NCBI GenBank assembly: GCA_005877185.1
Contig: VBPQ01000037.1
Location: 1 to 15,770 of the forward strand
Length of the DNA: 15,770 nucleotides
Reading direction: 5' to 3'
DNA from: Nitrososphaerota archaeon
GTDB taxonomy: Archaea > Thermoproteota > Nitrososphaeria > Nitrososphaerales > Gagatemarchaeaceae
The notes below the pieces were generated by a model. That model saw only the letters and a list, made by a program, of their open reading frames with translations. It was not told the origin of the DNA and searched no databases. This document shows, piece after piece, positions 6,548 through 12,882 of the stretch; position 1 is the stretch's first letter; every line of letters begins with the position of its first letter. The position numbers and the translations under genes were made by a program.

Positions 6548-7561
6548 GTGCAGAAGATTGGTCTGGCCCTGATCGGCAGCGCGGCCATCGGCGAGGTCGT
6601 CGGTCGGGTCTCGGCCGCTGAAAAGAGCGGGTACCATTCGTTCTGGATGCACGAAAATTATTTCAGCAGAGATGCCATAACCACGCTGACCGCGTGCGCC
6701 GCTTCTACTAAGACCATCAGACTGGCGACGGGCGTCGTCAATCCGTACACCAGAAATCCGGCGCTCACCGCCGTCAGCCTGGCCACGATTCAGGAGCTGT
6801 CCGAGGGGAGGGTCATCCTGGGCATCGGGGCGGGGAACCCCGTCCAGATAACCAAGATGGGGATTGAAAACTCCAAACCAGTCCGGGCCCTGGACGAGGC
6901 GTTGAGCATCATGAGGGAAATGTGGGCGGGTCGCGAGGTCTCCTTCGAGGGAAGGGTCTTTCGGGTCAAGGGTGCCAAGATGGACTTCACCCCCAAGGTG
7001 CGCATACCGGTTTACGTCGCCTGCGGAGGGCCGCTCATGATTCGTCTGGGGTCGAAGGTGGGTGACGGCGTCCTCTTCAACAAGGAGAGCCCCGTCACGA
7101 TGAGGAAGGCCATACGCAGGGTCGACCGGGCCGCCTCTGAATTCCACAGAAGGGCGGACGAGATTGAGAGAGCGGTGAACCTTTACTGCCTCCCGGCCCG
7201 GAATGTCGAAGAGGCCGTCGAGCGCATCAGAAGAGATCGCTTCTTCATCATGCTCATGACGCTGCTGTATTCGAGGGTCATAGAGGACGCAGGCCTCGAC
7301 CCTTCGCTGTTTGTGAAGATGAGGAAGACTTTCCTCTCTGGCGACGCGGCCGGGGCGGGAAGAATGCTGTCCGATGAGGTGATACGCGACTTCGCCCTTC
7401 TTGGAAACGTCGATGACATGAAAGAGACCGTGAGGAATTACTTGGATGTCGGGGTCACCCTCCCGATCATCCAGCCACTCCCGACGGCTGGGGAGGACGG
7501 GTTCAGCAGAATCCTGGTGGCCGGAAACGAAATCGCCGGGGCTAGCGTCCCCCCTACGTAG
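6548..7561 (+). CDS. LLM-class flavin/F420-dependent oxidoreductase
   Basis: The 337-residue protein belongs to the luciferase-like monooxygenase superfamily (TIM barrel). It begins IGLALIGSAAIGEVV, then GYHSFWMHENYFSRDAIT, TIRLATGVVNPYTRNPAL at about 56-73 (the non-prolyl cis-peptide strand of this family), ATIQELSEGRVILGIGAGNP at 79-98, and RALDEALSIMREMWAGREVSFEGR. Archaeal members near the Mer/F420-dependent group use coenzyme F420; FMN-dependent monooxygenases such as RutA are in the same superfamily. Cofactor and substrate cannot be settled here. The start is GTG at 6548. It is divergent from the amidohydrolase gene and converges on the DUF3891 gene with about 9 bp between stops. Confidence 0.88.
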   Translation: MQKIGLALIGSAAIGEVVGRVSAAEKSGYHSFWMHENYFSRDAITTLTACAASTKTIRLATGVVNPYTRNPALTAVSLATIQELSEGRVILGIGAGNPVQITKMGIENSKPVRALDEALSIMREMWAGREVSFEGRVFRVKGAKMDFTPKVRIPVYVACGGPLMIRLGSKVGDGVLFNKESPVTMRKAIRRVDRAASEFHRRADEIERAVNLYCLPARNVEEAVERIRRDRFFIMLMTLLYSRVIEDAGLDPSLFVKMRKTFLSGDAAGAGRMLSDEVIRDFALLGNVDDMKETVRNYLDVGVTLPIIQPLPTAGEDGFSRILVAGNEIAGASVPPT

Positions 7562-7570
7562 GCCGCCGAG

Positions 7571-8365
7571 TCACGCCATCAGCTCGAAGTCTAGAGACTT
7601 TCTTTCAGCCTCGTAGAACTTCGCCCTGAACTCTTCATTGCCTTCGAAGGTGAAGCTCCGAAGCGTTCTCGCAGGAACCACCACCCTAAGCGGGTCGACC
7701 CTGAAGGGGTATGGGGATATCTTCACCCTTTCTGCCCCCACCTTCTTGATGGTCAGTTCGGCGTCCTCGCTTCCGGGGGTGGTCGGCACTGGAGAGACCT
7801 TCATCGTCGGCGTCATGATCCAGCAGAGATAAAGCGAAAGGACGTCGAAGATCTGAAGGCATTTGTAGTTGTGCCAGACGAAATCTTCCTCCGCGTATCT
7901 GGAGAGTTTCCGGGCAGTTTTCAGCTTCCTGATCATCTCCTCCCTCATCCCCCTGTGTTTGGTTAGGAACTCCTGGACAGGGAGCTGCGCTCCGGGGTTC
8001 GGCATGTTCGGGTACAGCCCATACCTTTGAGTGTAGAGTCCTATCGCGTGCATCACGTCAATCAGCCCCGCGTAAGTGTTGAGGTCGCTCACCCTGGCCA
8101 CACCTTCGGCGTAGAATCCTGTGTGCCTCCTGTAATCGAGCTCGTTGAAGTTGATAGGCTGCCGTGTCCTCTGGTCAATCTCGGGGGTCGAGTCCCACAT
8201 ATGCCAGCCGTAGTCATGAAGCAGCGTGGCCAAGACCATCTCATTGTAAGGCTCAAGGGCCCCGAACTTCCCGCTCCCCCAGTTGGCCGCCATCTGTGCG
8301 GAGAGTTCCGCGTGGTCGTTCTGCGTGACGAGCTGGACCTTTTTGCCCAGTTTCCTTACTATCAA
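7571..8365 (-). CDS. DUF3891 family protein (HD-like)
   Basis: The open frame extends far upstream, but the family start MIVRKLGKKVQLVTQNDH corresponds to a TTG at 8365, giving 264 residues. H18 lies in the conserved QNDHAELSAQMA segment, and LATLLHDYGWHMWD places an HD pair at residues 50-51 followed by a second His at 55. This is the DUF3891 pattern, which resembles metal-binding HD domains. The later region contains FVWHNYKCLQIFDVLSLYLCW and a beta-rich C-terminus. No reaction is known to me for this family. It is divergent from the cysteine hydrolase gene with 75 bp between, and both face one symmetric TATATA box. Confidence 0.78.
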   Translation of the reverse strand: MIVRKLGKKVQLVTQNDHAELSAQMAANWGSGKFGALEPYNEMVLATLLHDYGWHMWDSTPEIDQRTRQPINFNELDYRRHTGFYAEGVARVSDLNTYAGLIDVMHAIGLYTQRYGLYPNMPNPGAQLPVQEFLTKHRGMREEMIRKLKTARKLSRYAEEDFVWHNYKCLQIFDVLSLYLCWIMTPTMKVSPVPTTPGSEDAELTIKKVGAERVKISPYPFRVDPLRVVVPARTLRSFTFEGNEEFRAKFYEAERKSLDFELMA

Positions 8366-8393
8366 ACTTCCACGCGACCTGAACAGACGCGGA

Positions 8394-8402
8394 CATATAT
8401 AG
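8394..8402. promoter_or_regulatory. Symmetric TATA element between DUF3891 and cysteine hydrolase genes
   Basis: CATATATAG lies between two divergent genes. It starts about 37 nt upstream of the minus-strand TTG (8365) and about 46 nt upstream of the plus-strand TTG (8441). No second box is obvious in the 75-bp spacer, so the element may serve both directions, giving short leaders of roughly 7 and 16 nt. Confidence 0.45.
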
Positions 8403-8440
8403 AAAGGTGCACTCCCACCGCTTACGGAGCTGCGCGAGTC

Positions 8441-9058
8441 TTGCTGACCCTCGACGCGGGGAAGACGGCCCTCATCGTGGTGGACGTCCAAAACGAATAC
8501 GTCCACTGGGACGGGTTCTTCGGCAAGATCCTCGGCAAGAAAATCGAGAACAACCGAAAGATATTGCGCCCCCTCCGCACGCTGATTGACTTCTGCAAGC
8601 GGCGTAGCATCCTCGTCGTCTGGGTCGCATCGGAAAGGACACAGGAAACCAACGAAAGGAAGAAGCACAGGATACTGAATCCCAGGTTCCGCATCAATCC
8701 CGGGTGGATGGGCGGGCCGAAGAAGGGGAGCTGGAATGCCGAAATCGCCGAGGAGGTCAGGCCGGACGGGGCCGACGCTCTGGTCAGGAAGAGCAGACAC
8801 AGCGCCTTCTTCAACACAAATCTTGATGAAATGCTCAGAAAAAGGGGGATAGACACCCTGTTGTTTTCTGGGGTCGAGACTAACGTCTGCGTGGAAGCCA
8901 GCCTGAGAGACGCGTACTACAGGGACTACGACGTAGTGCTCGTTGAGGATTGCTGCGCTTCTGGAACCCCCCAGGGGCACAGGATGGGGGTGACGAACGT
9001 TAAGAACATCTACGGGCTGGTTCTTCCGTCAAGGAAGCTGATGTCTTACATCGACTGA
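8441..9058 (+). CDS. Isochorismatase-like cysteine hydrolase (amidase type)
   Basis: The 205-residue alpha/beta hydrolase has the full catalytic triad of the family. D15 sits in TALIVVDVQNEYV, K117 in LVRKSRHSAFFNT, and nucleophile C150 in SGVETNVCVEASLRDAYYRDY, with the cis-peptide before V-E-T-N typical of the group. Relatives include nicotinamidase, N-carbamoylsarcosine amidase, maleamate amidase and ureidoacrylate amidohydrolase (RutB), which release ammonia from an amide or ureido group. The residues ahead of D15 fix the start at TTG 8441. The longer open frame upstream is out of character and overlaps DUF3891. The neighbourhood suggests a late amide-hydrolysing step in a catabolic route. 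Confidence 0.87.
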   Translation: MLTLDAGKTALIVVDVQNEYVHWDGFFGKILGKKIENNRKILRPLRTLIDFCKRRSILVVWVASERTQETNERKKHRILNPRFRINPGWMGGPKKGSWNAEIAEEVRPDGADALVRKSRHSAFFNTNLDEMLRKRGIDTLLFSGVETNVCVEASLRDAYYRDYDVVLVEDCCASGTPQGHRMGVTNVKNIYGLVLPSRKLMSYID

Positions 9059-9059
9059 A

Positions 9060-9120
9060 GGAAGCCGACGGATCTCTGCCGCGCGCCTTGCAGTATCGAA
9101 CAGCGTGAGCGGGGCTTCCA
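9060..9120 (+). other. 61-nt structured intergenic segment closed by a 7-bp stem
   Basis: GGAAGCC at 9060-9066 can pair perfectly with GGCTTCC at 9113-9119, immediately after the cysteine hydrolase stop. Inside, CTGC and GCAG around 9076-9092 can form a smaller stem. It could be a 3'-end RNA structure or a small RNA. It is too short for a tRNA and lacks a recognisable T-loop. Pairing of this length can arise by chance, so the call is weak. Confidence 0.25.
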
Positions 9121-9140
9121 ACGCGCCGATGATATCCCGG

Positions 9141-9159
9141 CGGAGGCGCAATGAACCCT
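9141..9159 (+). repeat. Intergenic 19-bp repeat, copy 1
   Basis: CGGAGGCGCAATGAACCCT. It differs from copy 2 at two positions. It lies in the 323-bp spacer after the cysteine hydrolase gene. Confidence 0.4.
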
Positions 9160-9181
9160 GTGCACGGTAACAACGGGCAGT

Positions 9182-9319
9182 TTGTTATTAGATTACGAGT
9201 GGAATATCGGTGAGCCCGAGGAGGTGGAGTCCTTCCTGAAGAGGGATGTTCACAACATCCGCCGGTACTCCTACCTGTCGTACTTACAGCCCGACCTCAT
9301 CAAGGAGATACAGAACTGA
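9182..9319 (+). CDS. Small ORF of 45 residues, hypothetical or C-terminal gene remnant
   Basis: From TTG at 9182 to TGA at 9319 the frame is open and strongly GC3-biased, like the real genes around it (GAG GTG GAG TCC TTC CTG AAG, then RDVHNIRRYSYLSYLQPDLIK). The product is acidic in its first half and Tyr/Leu-rich in its second half. An in-frame stop at 9152 means no longer version exists here. A shorter leaderless GTG start at 9224 is possible. I do not recognise a family. The ending resembles a C-terminal tail, so it may be the relic of a larger gene. The DUF973 gene follows after 62 nt. Confidence 0.4.
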   Translation: MLLDYEWNIGEPEEVESFLKRDVHNIRRYSYLSYLQPDLIKEIQN

Positions 9320-9352
9320 ATCATGTCCCAAAGCCAAAGCTCGACCCTCCGC

Positions 9353-9360
9353 TTAAATAA
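9353..9360 (+). promoter_or_regulatory. TATA box for the DUF973 gene
   Basis: TTAAATAA begins 29 nt upstream of the GTG start at 9382, so the mRNA is probably leaderless. Confidence 0.6.
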
Positions 9361-9381
9361 CGTGGTGCCGTCTTTCCGGTC

Positions 9382-10110
9382 GTGAGCATCTCGACCTCCC
9401 CCACGGGCATGCCCCCAGCCACTGGGATGCAGGTCCGGCCGGAGGAATCGTCTGCGCTCCGCAAGGTCATATGGTTCAGCATCCTCCAGCTTGCAGGTGC
9501 CGTCGCGGGGTTTGCCGTTGGGTTTTACGTCTTCGTTTCCATCTTCTCCTCGCTGAGTAGTCTCAGCCTGCAGCCGAACGCGACGCCCGCTCAGGTCGGC
9601 GCAGCCCTGGGGCCCCTCTTTCAGGGCATCTCCGCCATAATATTCGTGACAGCCGTGATCCAGCTCGCCTCCGTGGGAGTCCTGACCCTTGCCTTCCGCG
9701 AGCTCGGCAAGGTGGACAGAGACAAGTTCTCGATACCCTCGACGCTAACGATCGTCCAGATGGTGAGCATAGTCCTGCTCTCCGCTGCCGGCATCTCCCT
9801 GGTAAGCAGCATACCCAACATCATCGCTCAGGCCCCCACGACAAGCGGCGGGTTGCCGCCCGCCTTCGCAGCGCTTCTTGGCTCGCTCTTCGTTGATTTT
9901 GCACTGCTGGCTGTCGGAGTAGTCGTGCTCTTGGTCGGCGTCATCGGAGGCCAGATTCTAGGGCTGTGGAGGGTGGGGTCGCGATACAACGAGACGGTGA
10001 TCAAGGTTGGGGCGATCTTCACGATAATCCCTCTCCTGAATATCGTGGCGCCGATTCTGGTTCTCATCGGGGCCTATCAGGTCAAGGGGCGGCTGCCAGC
10101 AGCTCGCTAG
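9382..10110 (+). CDS. DUF973 family five-helix membrane protein
   Basis: The 242-residue protein has a soluble Pro/Thr-rich N-tail (1-25) and five predicted membrane helices at roughly 29-56, 83-105, 121-148, 166-193 and 207-232. Family signatures are LAFRELGKVDRDKFSIPSTL after helix 2 and GLWRVGSRYNE at 194-204, followed by IKVGAIFTIIPLLNIVAPIL. This is the DUF973 pattern, found mainly in archaea and of unknown function. It therefore also supports an archaeal source. The GTG start at 9382 sits at leaderless distance from its box. It appears monocistronic. Confidence 0.82.
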   Translation: MSISTSPTGMPPATGMQVRPEESSALRKVIWFSILQLAGAVAGFAVGFYVFVSIFSSLSSLSLQPNATPAQVGAALGPLFQGISAIIFVTAVIQLASVGVLTLAFRELGKVDRDKFSIPSTLTIVQMVSIVLLSAAGISLVSSIPNIIAQAPTTSGGLPPAFAALLGSLFVDFALLAVGVVVLLVGVIGGQILGLWRVGSRYNETVIKVGAIFTIIPLLNIVAPILVLIGAYQVKGRLPAAR

Positions 10111-10234
10111 GCTCAAGGGGGCGGGAGACATCTCCCTCATCGATTTTACCCCATCAAGAAGCAGAAGAGGATCGAGGGCAAGATTTCTACTCCCAGATCG
10201 TGCCAAGTATGGTCTTCGTCAGGCGATTTGATAT

Positions 10235-10258
10235 CCAACTCGTCCTCAGCCGAGTTGG
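10235..10258 (+). other. Perfect 8-bp stem-loop in the DUF973-proC spacer
   Basis: CCAACTCG (10235-10242) pairs with CGAGTTGG (10251-10258) around the 8-nt loop TCCTCAGC. It has no T-run after it, so it is not a bacterial-type terminator. It could be a regulator site or part of an RNA. Confidence 0.4.
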
Positions 10259-10370
10259 GGAGGAGTCTTTCAAGGCTGACACAGGAGCGACCGACCGTCG
10301 CCTTGCAGTAGAAACCGATTCAGGAAAGAGAAGTTCAGAGGTTGGTACGGGCGCGAGCTAACTGGGACTG

Positions 10371-10377
10371 TTAAAAG
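10371..10377 (+). promoter_or_regulatory. TATA box for proC
   Basis: TTAAAAG begins 37 nt upstream of the TTG start at 10408. The expected transcription start is near 10400, leaving a leader of about 8 nt. Confidence 0.5.
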
Positions 10378-10407
10378 TCGGCACATCGCTGGCTTGGAGC
10401 CGGTTAA

Positions 10408-11214
10408 TTGATTATAGCTGTGATAGGTGCCGGAAAGATTGGCGAGGCTGTAGCGAGACGAGTCTCTGAGCTATCCGACGTTACTAAGGTTTTTGTCACG
10501 AAGAGAAACGTTTCAACCATTGAACATCTTCGGTCAGGAAAGACGCACGTCACTCGAATTAACAAGGATGCGGCGCGTGATTCCAGCGTGATCATCCTCG
10601 CGGTCAAAGCCGCGGACGCGAAGGGTGTCTTGGAAGAAATCGCCGATCTCGTCGAGGGAAAGCTGGTGATTTCCTTGATGGCGGCCATCTCAATCAGAAA
10701 AATCCAATCATCCCTTCCTGGAGCGAAAGTCGTGAGAGCAATGCCAAACATCGCAGCCACGGTTGGCGAGGCGATTACGGCCTATTCACTTGGCGACGGA
10801 CTAACGAAAGAGGATATCAGAGTGACGCAGTCGGTGCTTGGCTCATTCGGGGAGTATCTCGAAGTTCCTGAGAATCTCATGGACGCGGTAACGGCCCTCA
10901 GCGGAAGTGGCCCGGCCTACATCGCGATTCTCATCGAGGCGATGGTTAGCGCGGGTCTGAAGGTGGGGATGCCTCGCGATATCGCGTCCAAGCTTGTGAT
11001 AAAGACGCTCACGGGAACCGCGAACCTCCTTGACCGGGTGAAGATGCACCCGGCGGAACTCAGAGACGCCGTCACCACCCCCGCCGGCACCACAATCGCA
11101 GGGATCTACGAACTCGAGAAAGGTTCGGTCAGGACGAGCATCATGAACGCCGTGGATGCAGCCACTCGTCAGGCAAAGGAAGTTGCCGGAAGGTTCGACG
11201 AAGAGCACCACTAA
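10408..11214 (+). CDS. proC: Pyrroline-5-carboxylate reductase
   Basis: ProC reduces 1-pyrroline-5-carboxylate to L-proline with NAD(P)H, the last step of proline synthesis, in the cytoplasm. The 268-residue length is normal. The Rossmann motif IGAGKIG is at 6-12. RAMPN at 110-114 and SGSGPAY at 165-171 are diagnostic, and the P5CR signature DAVTTPAGTTIAG spans 220-232 with the dimer helix after it. The TTG start gives MIIAVIGAGKIG, exactly at the Rossmann strand, as in relatives. Its codons carry more A/T at third positions than those of the left-hand genes, which may mean a different history. No other proline gene is adjacent. Confidence 0.95.
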   Translation: MIIAVIGAGKIGEAVARRVSELSDVTKVFVTKRNVSTIEHLRSGKTHVTRINKDAARDSSVIILAVKAADAKGVLEEIADLVEGKLVISLMAAISIRKIQSSLPGAKVVRAMPNIAATVGEAITAYSLGDGLTKEDIRVTQSVLGSFGEYLEVPENLMDAVTALSGSGPAYIAILIEAMVSAGLKVGMPRDIASKLVIKTLTGTANLLDRVKMHPAELRDAVTTPAGTTIAGIYELEKGSVRTSIMNAVDAATRQAKEVAGRFDEEHH

Positions 11215-11223
11215 TCCCTACCA

Positions 11224-11242
11224 CGGAGGCGCAACGAACCTT
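11224..11242 (+). repeat. Intergenic 19-bp repeat, copy 2
   Basis: CGGAGGCGCAACGAACCTT, ten bases after the proC stop. It matches copy 1 at 17 of 19 positions and copy 3 at 16 of 19. Confidence 0.4.
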
Positions 11243-11336
11243 TGTTCGGCAGCGAAATGCACTCTAACTTGAAAAGGGATTTATGGGTGCGGTGGCCTGC
11301 CCGATTACCTTGGCCGAGGTTGCGTGGAGGTCGCTC

Positions 11337-11711
11337 ATGGAATTTGACCGCCATCGCGAATACCTAGCACTCGCCACGTACCTTCCACGCAAGAGCTGGT
11401 GGGCCATCTTGAGTTTCATCCGACAAACCAGGGCAATACAAAGTCAACTGGAGAGTTCCAACGGACTCCTAGGCTACTCGCTTCGAGCCCAGCTTCTGGG
11501 CAAGAAGGCCTGGACACTCTCTGTGTGGAAGGACGAGGCAGCACTCGCAGACTTCGTGCAAAAGGCGCCTCATGCAGACACGATGAAGGGCCTCAGACCA
11601 CAGCTAACCAATGCAAGGAGATTTGTCCGGTGGAAGGTAGCCGGCTCCGGTGTGCCGCCGAAGTGGGACGAGGCGTTGAGGCGGATAGAAGAGGAAGGTT
11701 CAGGTCCCTAG
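11337..11711 (+). CDS. Small ABM-like (ferredoxin-fold) protein, possible monooxygenase
   Basis: The 124-residue product starts MEFDRHREYLALATYLPRK. A long amphipathic helix (AILSFIRQTRAIQSQL) follows, then GLLGYSLRAQLLGKKAWTLSVWKDEAALADFV and HADTMKGL. This strand-helix-strand pattern with a 'WTLSVWKDEAAL..F' block resembles dimeric alpha/beta-barrel proteins of the antibiotic-biosynthesis-monooxygenase or DUF3291 kind. Such proteins act on small aromatic or heme-like substrates, but many are uncharacterised. The frame is open from ATG 11283 (142 residues). I prefer ATG 11337 because GGAGG at 11326-11330 lies 6 nt before it, a rare Shine-Dalgarno site in this window, and because the fold begins right after it. 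Confidence 0.6.
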   Translation: MEFDRHREYLALATYLPRKSWWAILSFIRQTRAIQSQLESSNGLLGYSLRAQLLGKKAWTLSVWKDEAALADFVQKAPHADTMKGLRPQLTNARRFVRWKVAGSGVPPKWDEALRRIEEEGSGP

Positions 11712-11775
11712 ACGGCAAACGCCGTGAAACGCATTCGGAGAGATCAGAAGCCTCAGCCAGTCTCGCACGCCATGC

Positions 11776-11783
11776 TTTTAGTA
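11776..11783 (+). promoter_or_regulatory. TATA-like box for the GNAT gene
   Basis: TTTTAGTA (within TTTTAGTAGGC, also found at 4365) begins 30 nt upstream of the GTG at 11806. It is only 18 nt from the earlier GTG at 11794, so it favours the later start. Confidence 0.45.
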
Positions 11784-11805
11784 GGCTCAGGGCGTGCGCC
11801 AAGAA

Positions 11806-12729
11806 GTGGGCATAGAATACAGGAGGGCGAGGCCTGAAGACCTACCCCAAACCACCTCTGTCTTCGCCATAGCAATCGACGACCTCAACAAGAAGCACGG
11901 TTTCTTCGAAGAACCAACCTCGACCTCCCCTCCGAATCCCCAGTACGCCTTCTGGCTCGAGAAGGAGCCGGCCTCGTTCTGGGTGGCGGAGGACGACCAC
12001 ACGATAGTGGGATACTCGTTCAGTTTCCTGCGAGGGACCCTTTGGTTTCTTGCGGACCTTTTCATCTTGCCCGCTTACCAAGGCAGGGGCATCGGCAAGA
12101 CACTCATTCAGAGGACCCTCGGGAGCTGGAGGGGTCGCAGGATCGCCAACCGAACCTTGATCACTCCTGCGTTCAACCGGTCATCGGTCTCCTTGTACAT
12201 GCGTTTTGGAATGCTTCCGCGGCAGCCCCTGTACTTCGCCGCTTCCCCGAGGGAAAGCGTCGCCGAAAGCCTTGGGTCCAGAGGGGCGGGGGAGACGCTG
12301 GAAGTTGAAGAGCGTGAAGACATCCAGCCCATCTTCTCAAGGCTGAGCCAGATTCACAAACTCTCCCTCGGTTTCCCGCCCGGCTGGCACAACGAGTTCT
12401 TCTCCCAGGTCCAGCGAGCGCGGTGTCTGCTTTTCAAGAGAAACAACCGGCTCGAGGGCTACGCCTTCTTCAGACGAAACGGAAGAGTGGGCCCCCTCGT
12501 GGTGAGGTCGGCGTCATCCTTCCGACGGGCGCTGGAGGCCACGCTGAGGTTTGCGACAGAACAACAACAAAGCAAGGAATTGACCATCGTTTTTGCAGGA
12601 ACAAACGAGGAGGCAGCCCTCGCAGGCATAAGACACGGCTTCAGAATAAAGTACCCACTCCTGTTCCTTTCGTCGAAGCCCATGGGAGACTGGGACAACT
12701 ACCTGTTCTATTCCCCAGGCTTGATGTAA
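11806..12729 (+). CDS. GNAT family N-acetyltransferase with a C-terminal second domain
   Basis: The 307-residue protein has an N-terminal GNAT domain. RRARPED opens it, FWVAEDDHTIVGYSFSFLRG gives the central strands, and LADLFILPAYQGRGIGKTL carries the acetyl-CoA loop QGRGIG at 92-97. NRSSVSLYMRFGMLPRQP is the usual motif B region. The C-terminal half (from about 160) has a second, degenerate GNAT-like layout (LEGYAFFRRNGRVGPLVVRS, then GIRHGFRIKYPLLFLSSKP) without a clear CoA loop, as in tandem GNAT proteins where one half is structural. The substrate is unknown. The GTG at 11806 is chosen from promoter spacing; GTG 11794 would add four residues. Confidence 0.82.
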   Translation: MGIEYRRARPEDLPQTTSVFAIAIDDLNKKHGFFEEPTSTSPPNPQYAFWLEKEPASFWVAEDDHTIVGYSFSFLRGTLWFLADLFILPAYQGRGIGKTLIQRTLGSWRGRRIANRTLITPAFNRSSVSLYMRFGMLPRQPLYFAASPRESVAESLGSRGAGETLEVEEREDIQPIFSRLSQIHKLSLGFPPGWHNEFFSQVQRARCLLFKRNNRLEGYAFFRRNGRVGPLVVRSASSFRRALEATLRFATEQQQSKELTIVFAGTNEEAALAGIRHGFRIKYPLLFLSSKPMGDWDNYLFYSPGLM

Positions 12730-12761
12730 AGTATGATGTGACTCGTCAGTCTCATTCCAGG

Positions 12762-12780
12762 CGGAGGGTCAACGAAGCTT
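12762..12780 (+). repeat. Intergenic 19-bp repeat, copy 3
   Basis: CGGAGGGTCAACGAAGCTT, 33 bases after the GNAT stop, with 16 of 19 positions identical to copy 2. It is the most diverged copy. Confidence 0.35.
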
Positions 12781-12824
12781 GAGATAACGAACTCGCCTCT
12801 TTGAATCCTAGAGGATTACCGTTG

Positions 12825-12839
12825 TTCTAGGCACTAGAA
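12825..12839. promoter_or_regulatory. Inverted repeat next to the secreted-protein promoter
   Basis: TTCTAG-GCA-CTAGAA is a perfect 6-bp inverted repeat with a 3-bp spacer. It directly abuts the TATA-like box at 12838, in the position of the BRE or an upstream regulator site. Confidence 0.35.
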
Positions 12840-12847
12840 TAATTAAG
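12838..12847 (+). promoter_or_regulatory. TATA-like box for the membrane-anchored secreted protein
   Basis: AATAATTAAG ends about 36 nt before the ATG at 12883, so a leader of about 15 nt is expected. Confidence 0.4.
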
Positions 12848-12882
12848 CCGGTCCGCCAAAACTAGCTGCTGGGAAAACTGAG

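Larger units (their letters stand above)
10111..10407. other. 297-bp intergenic region without a convincing gene
   Basis: Between DUF973 and proC. One open frame from ATG 10209 to 10361 (50 codons) has no family likeness and no well-placed TATA box, so I do not call it. The only clear structures are the hairpin at 10235-10258 and the proC promoter at 10371. Confidence 0.5.

Noticed and set aside
8027..8440. Upstream extension of the cysteine hydrolase frame on plus
   Set aside because: It is the shadow of DUF3891; family similarity begins only at TTG 8441.
8366..8980. Upstream extension of the DUF3891 frame on minus
   Set aside because: It is the shadow of the cysteine hydrolase gene on plus, which has its full catalytic triad.
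9060..9120. tRNA gene suggested by a 7-bp acceptor-like stem
   Set aside because: Only 61 nt, with no anticodon arm, D-loop GG or T-loop TTCRA pattern.
10209..10361. 50-codon ORF between DUF973 and proC
   Set aside because: No family likeness, mixed codon use, no well-placed promoter, and it contains the perfect hairpin.
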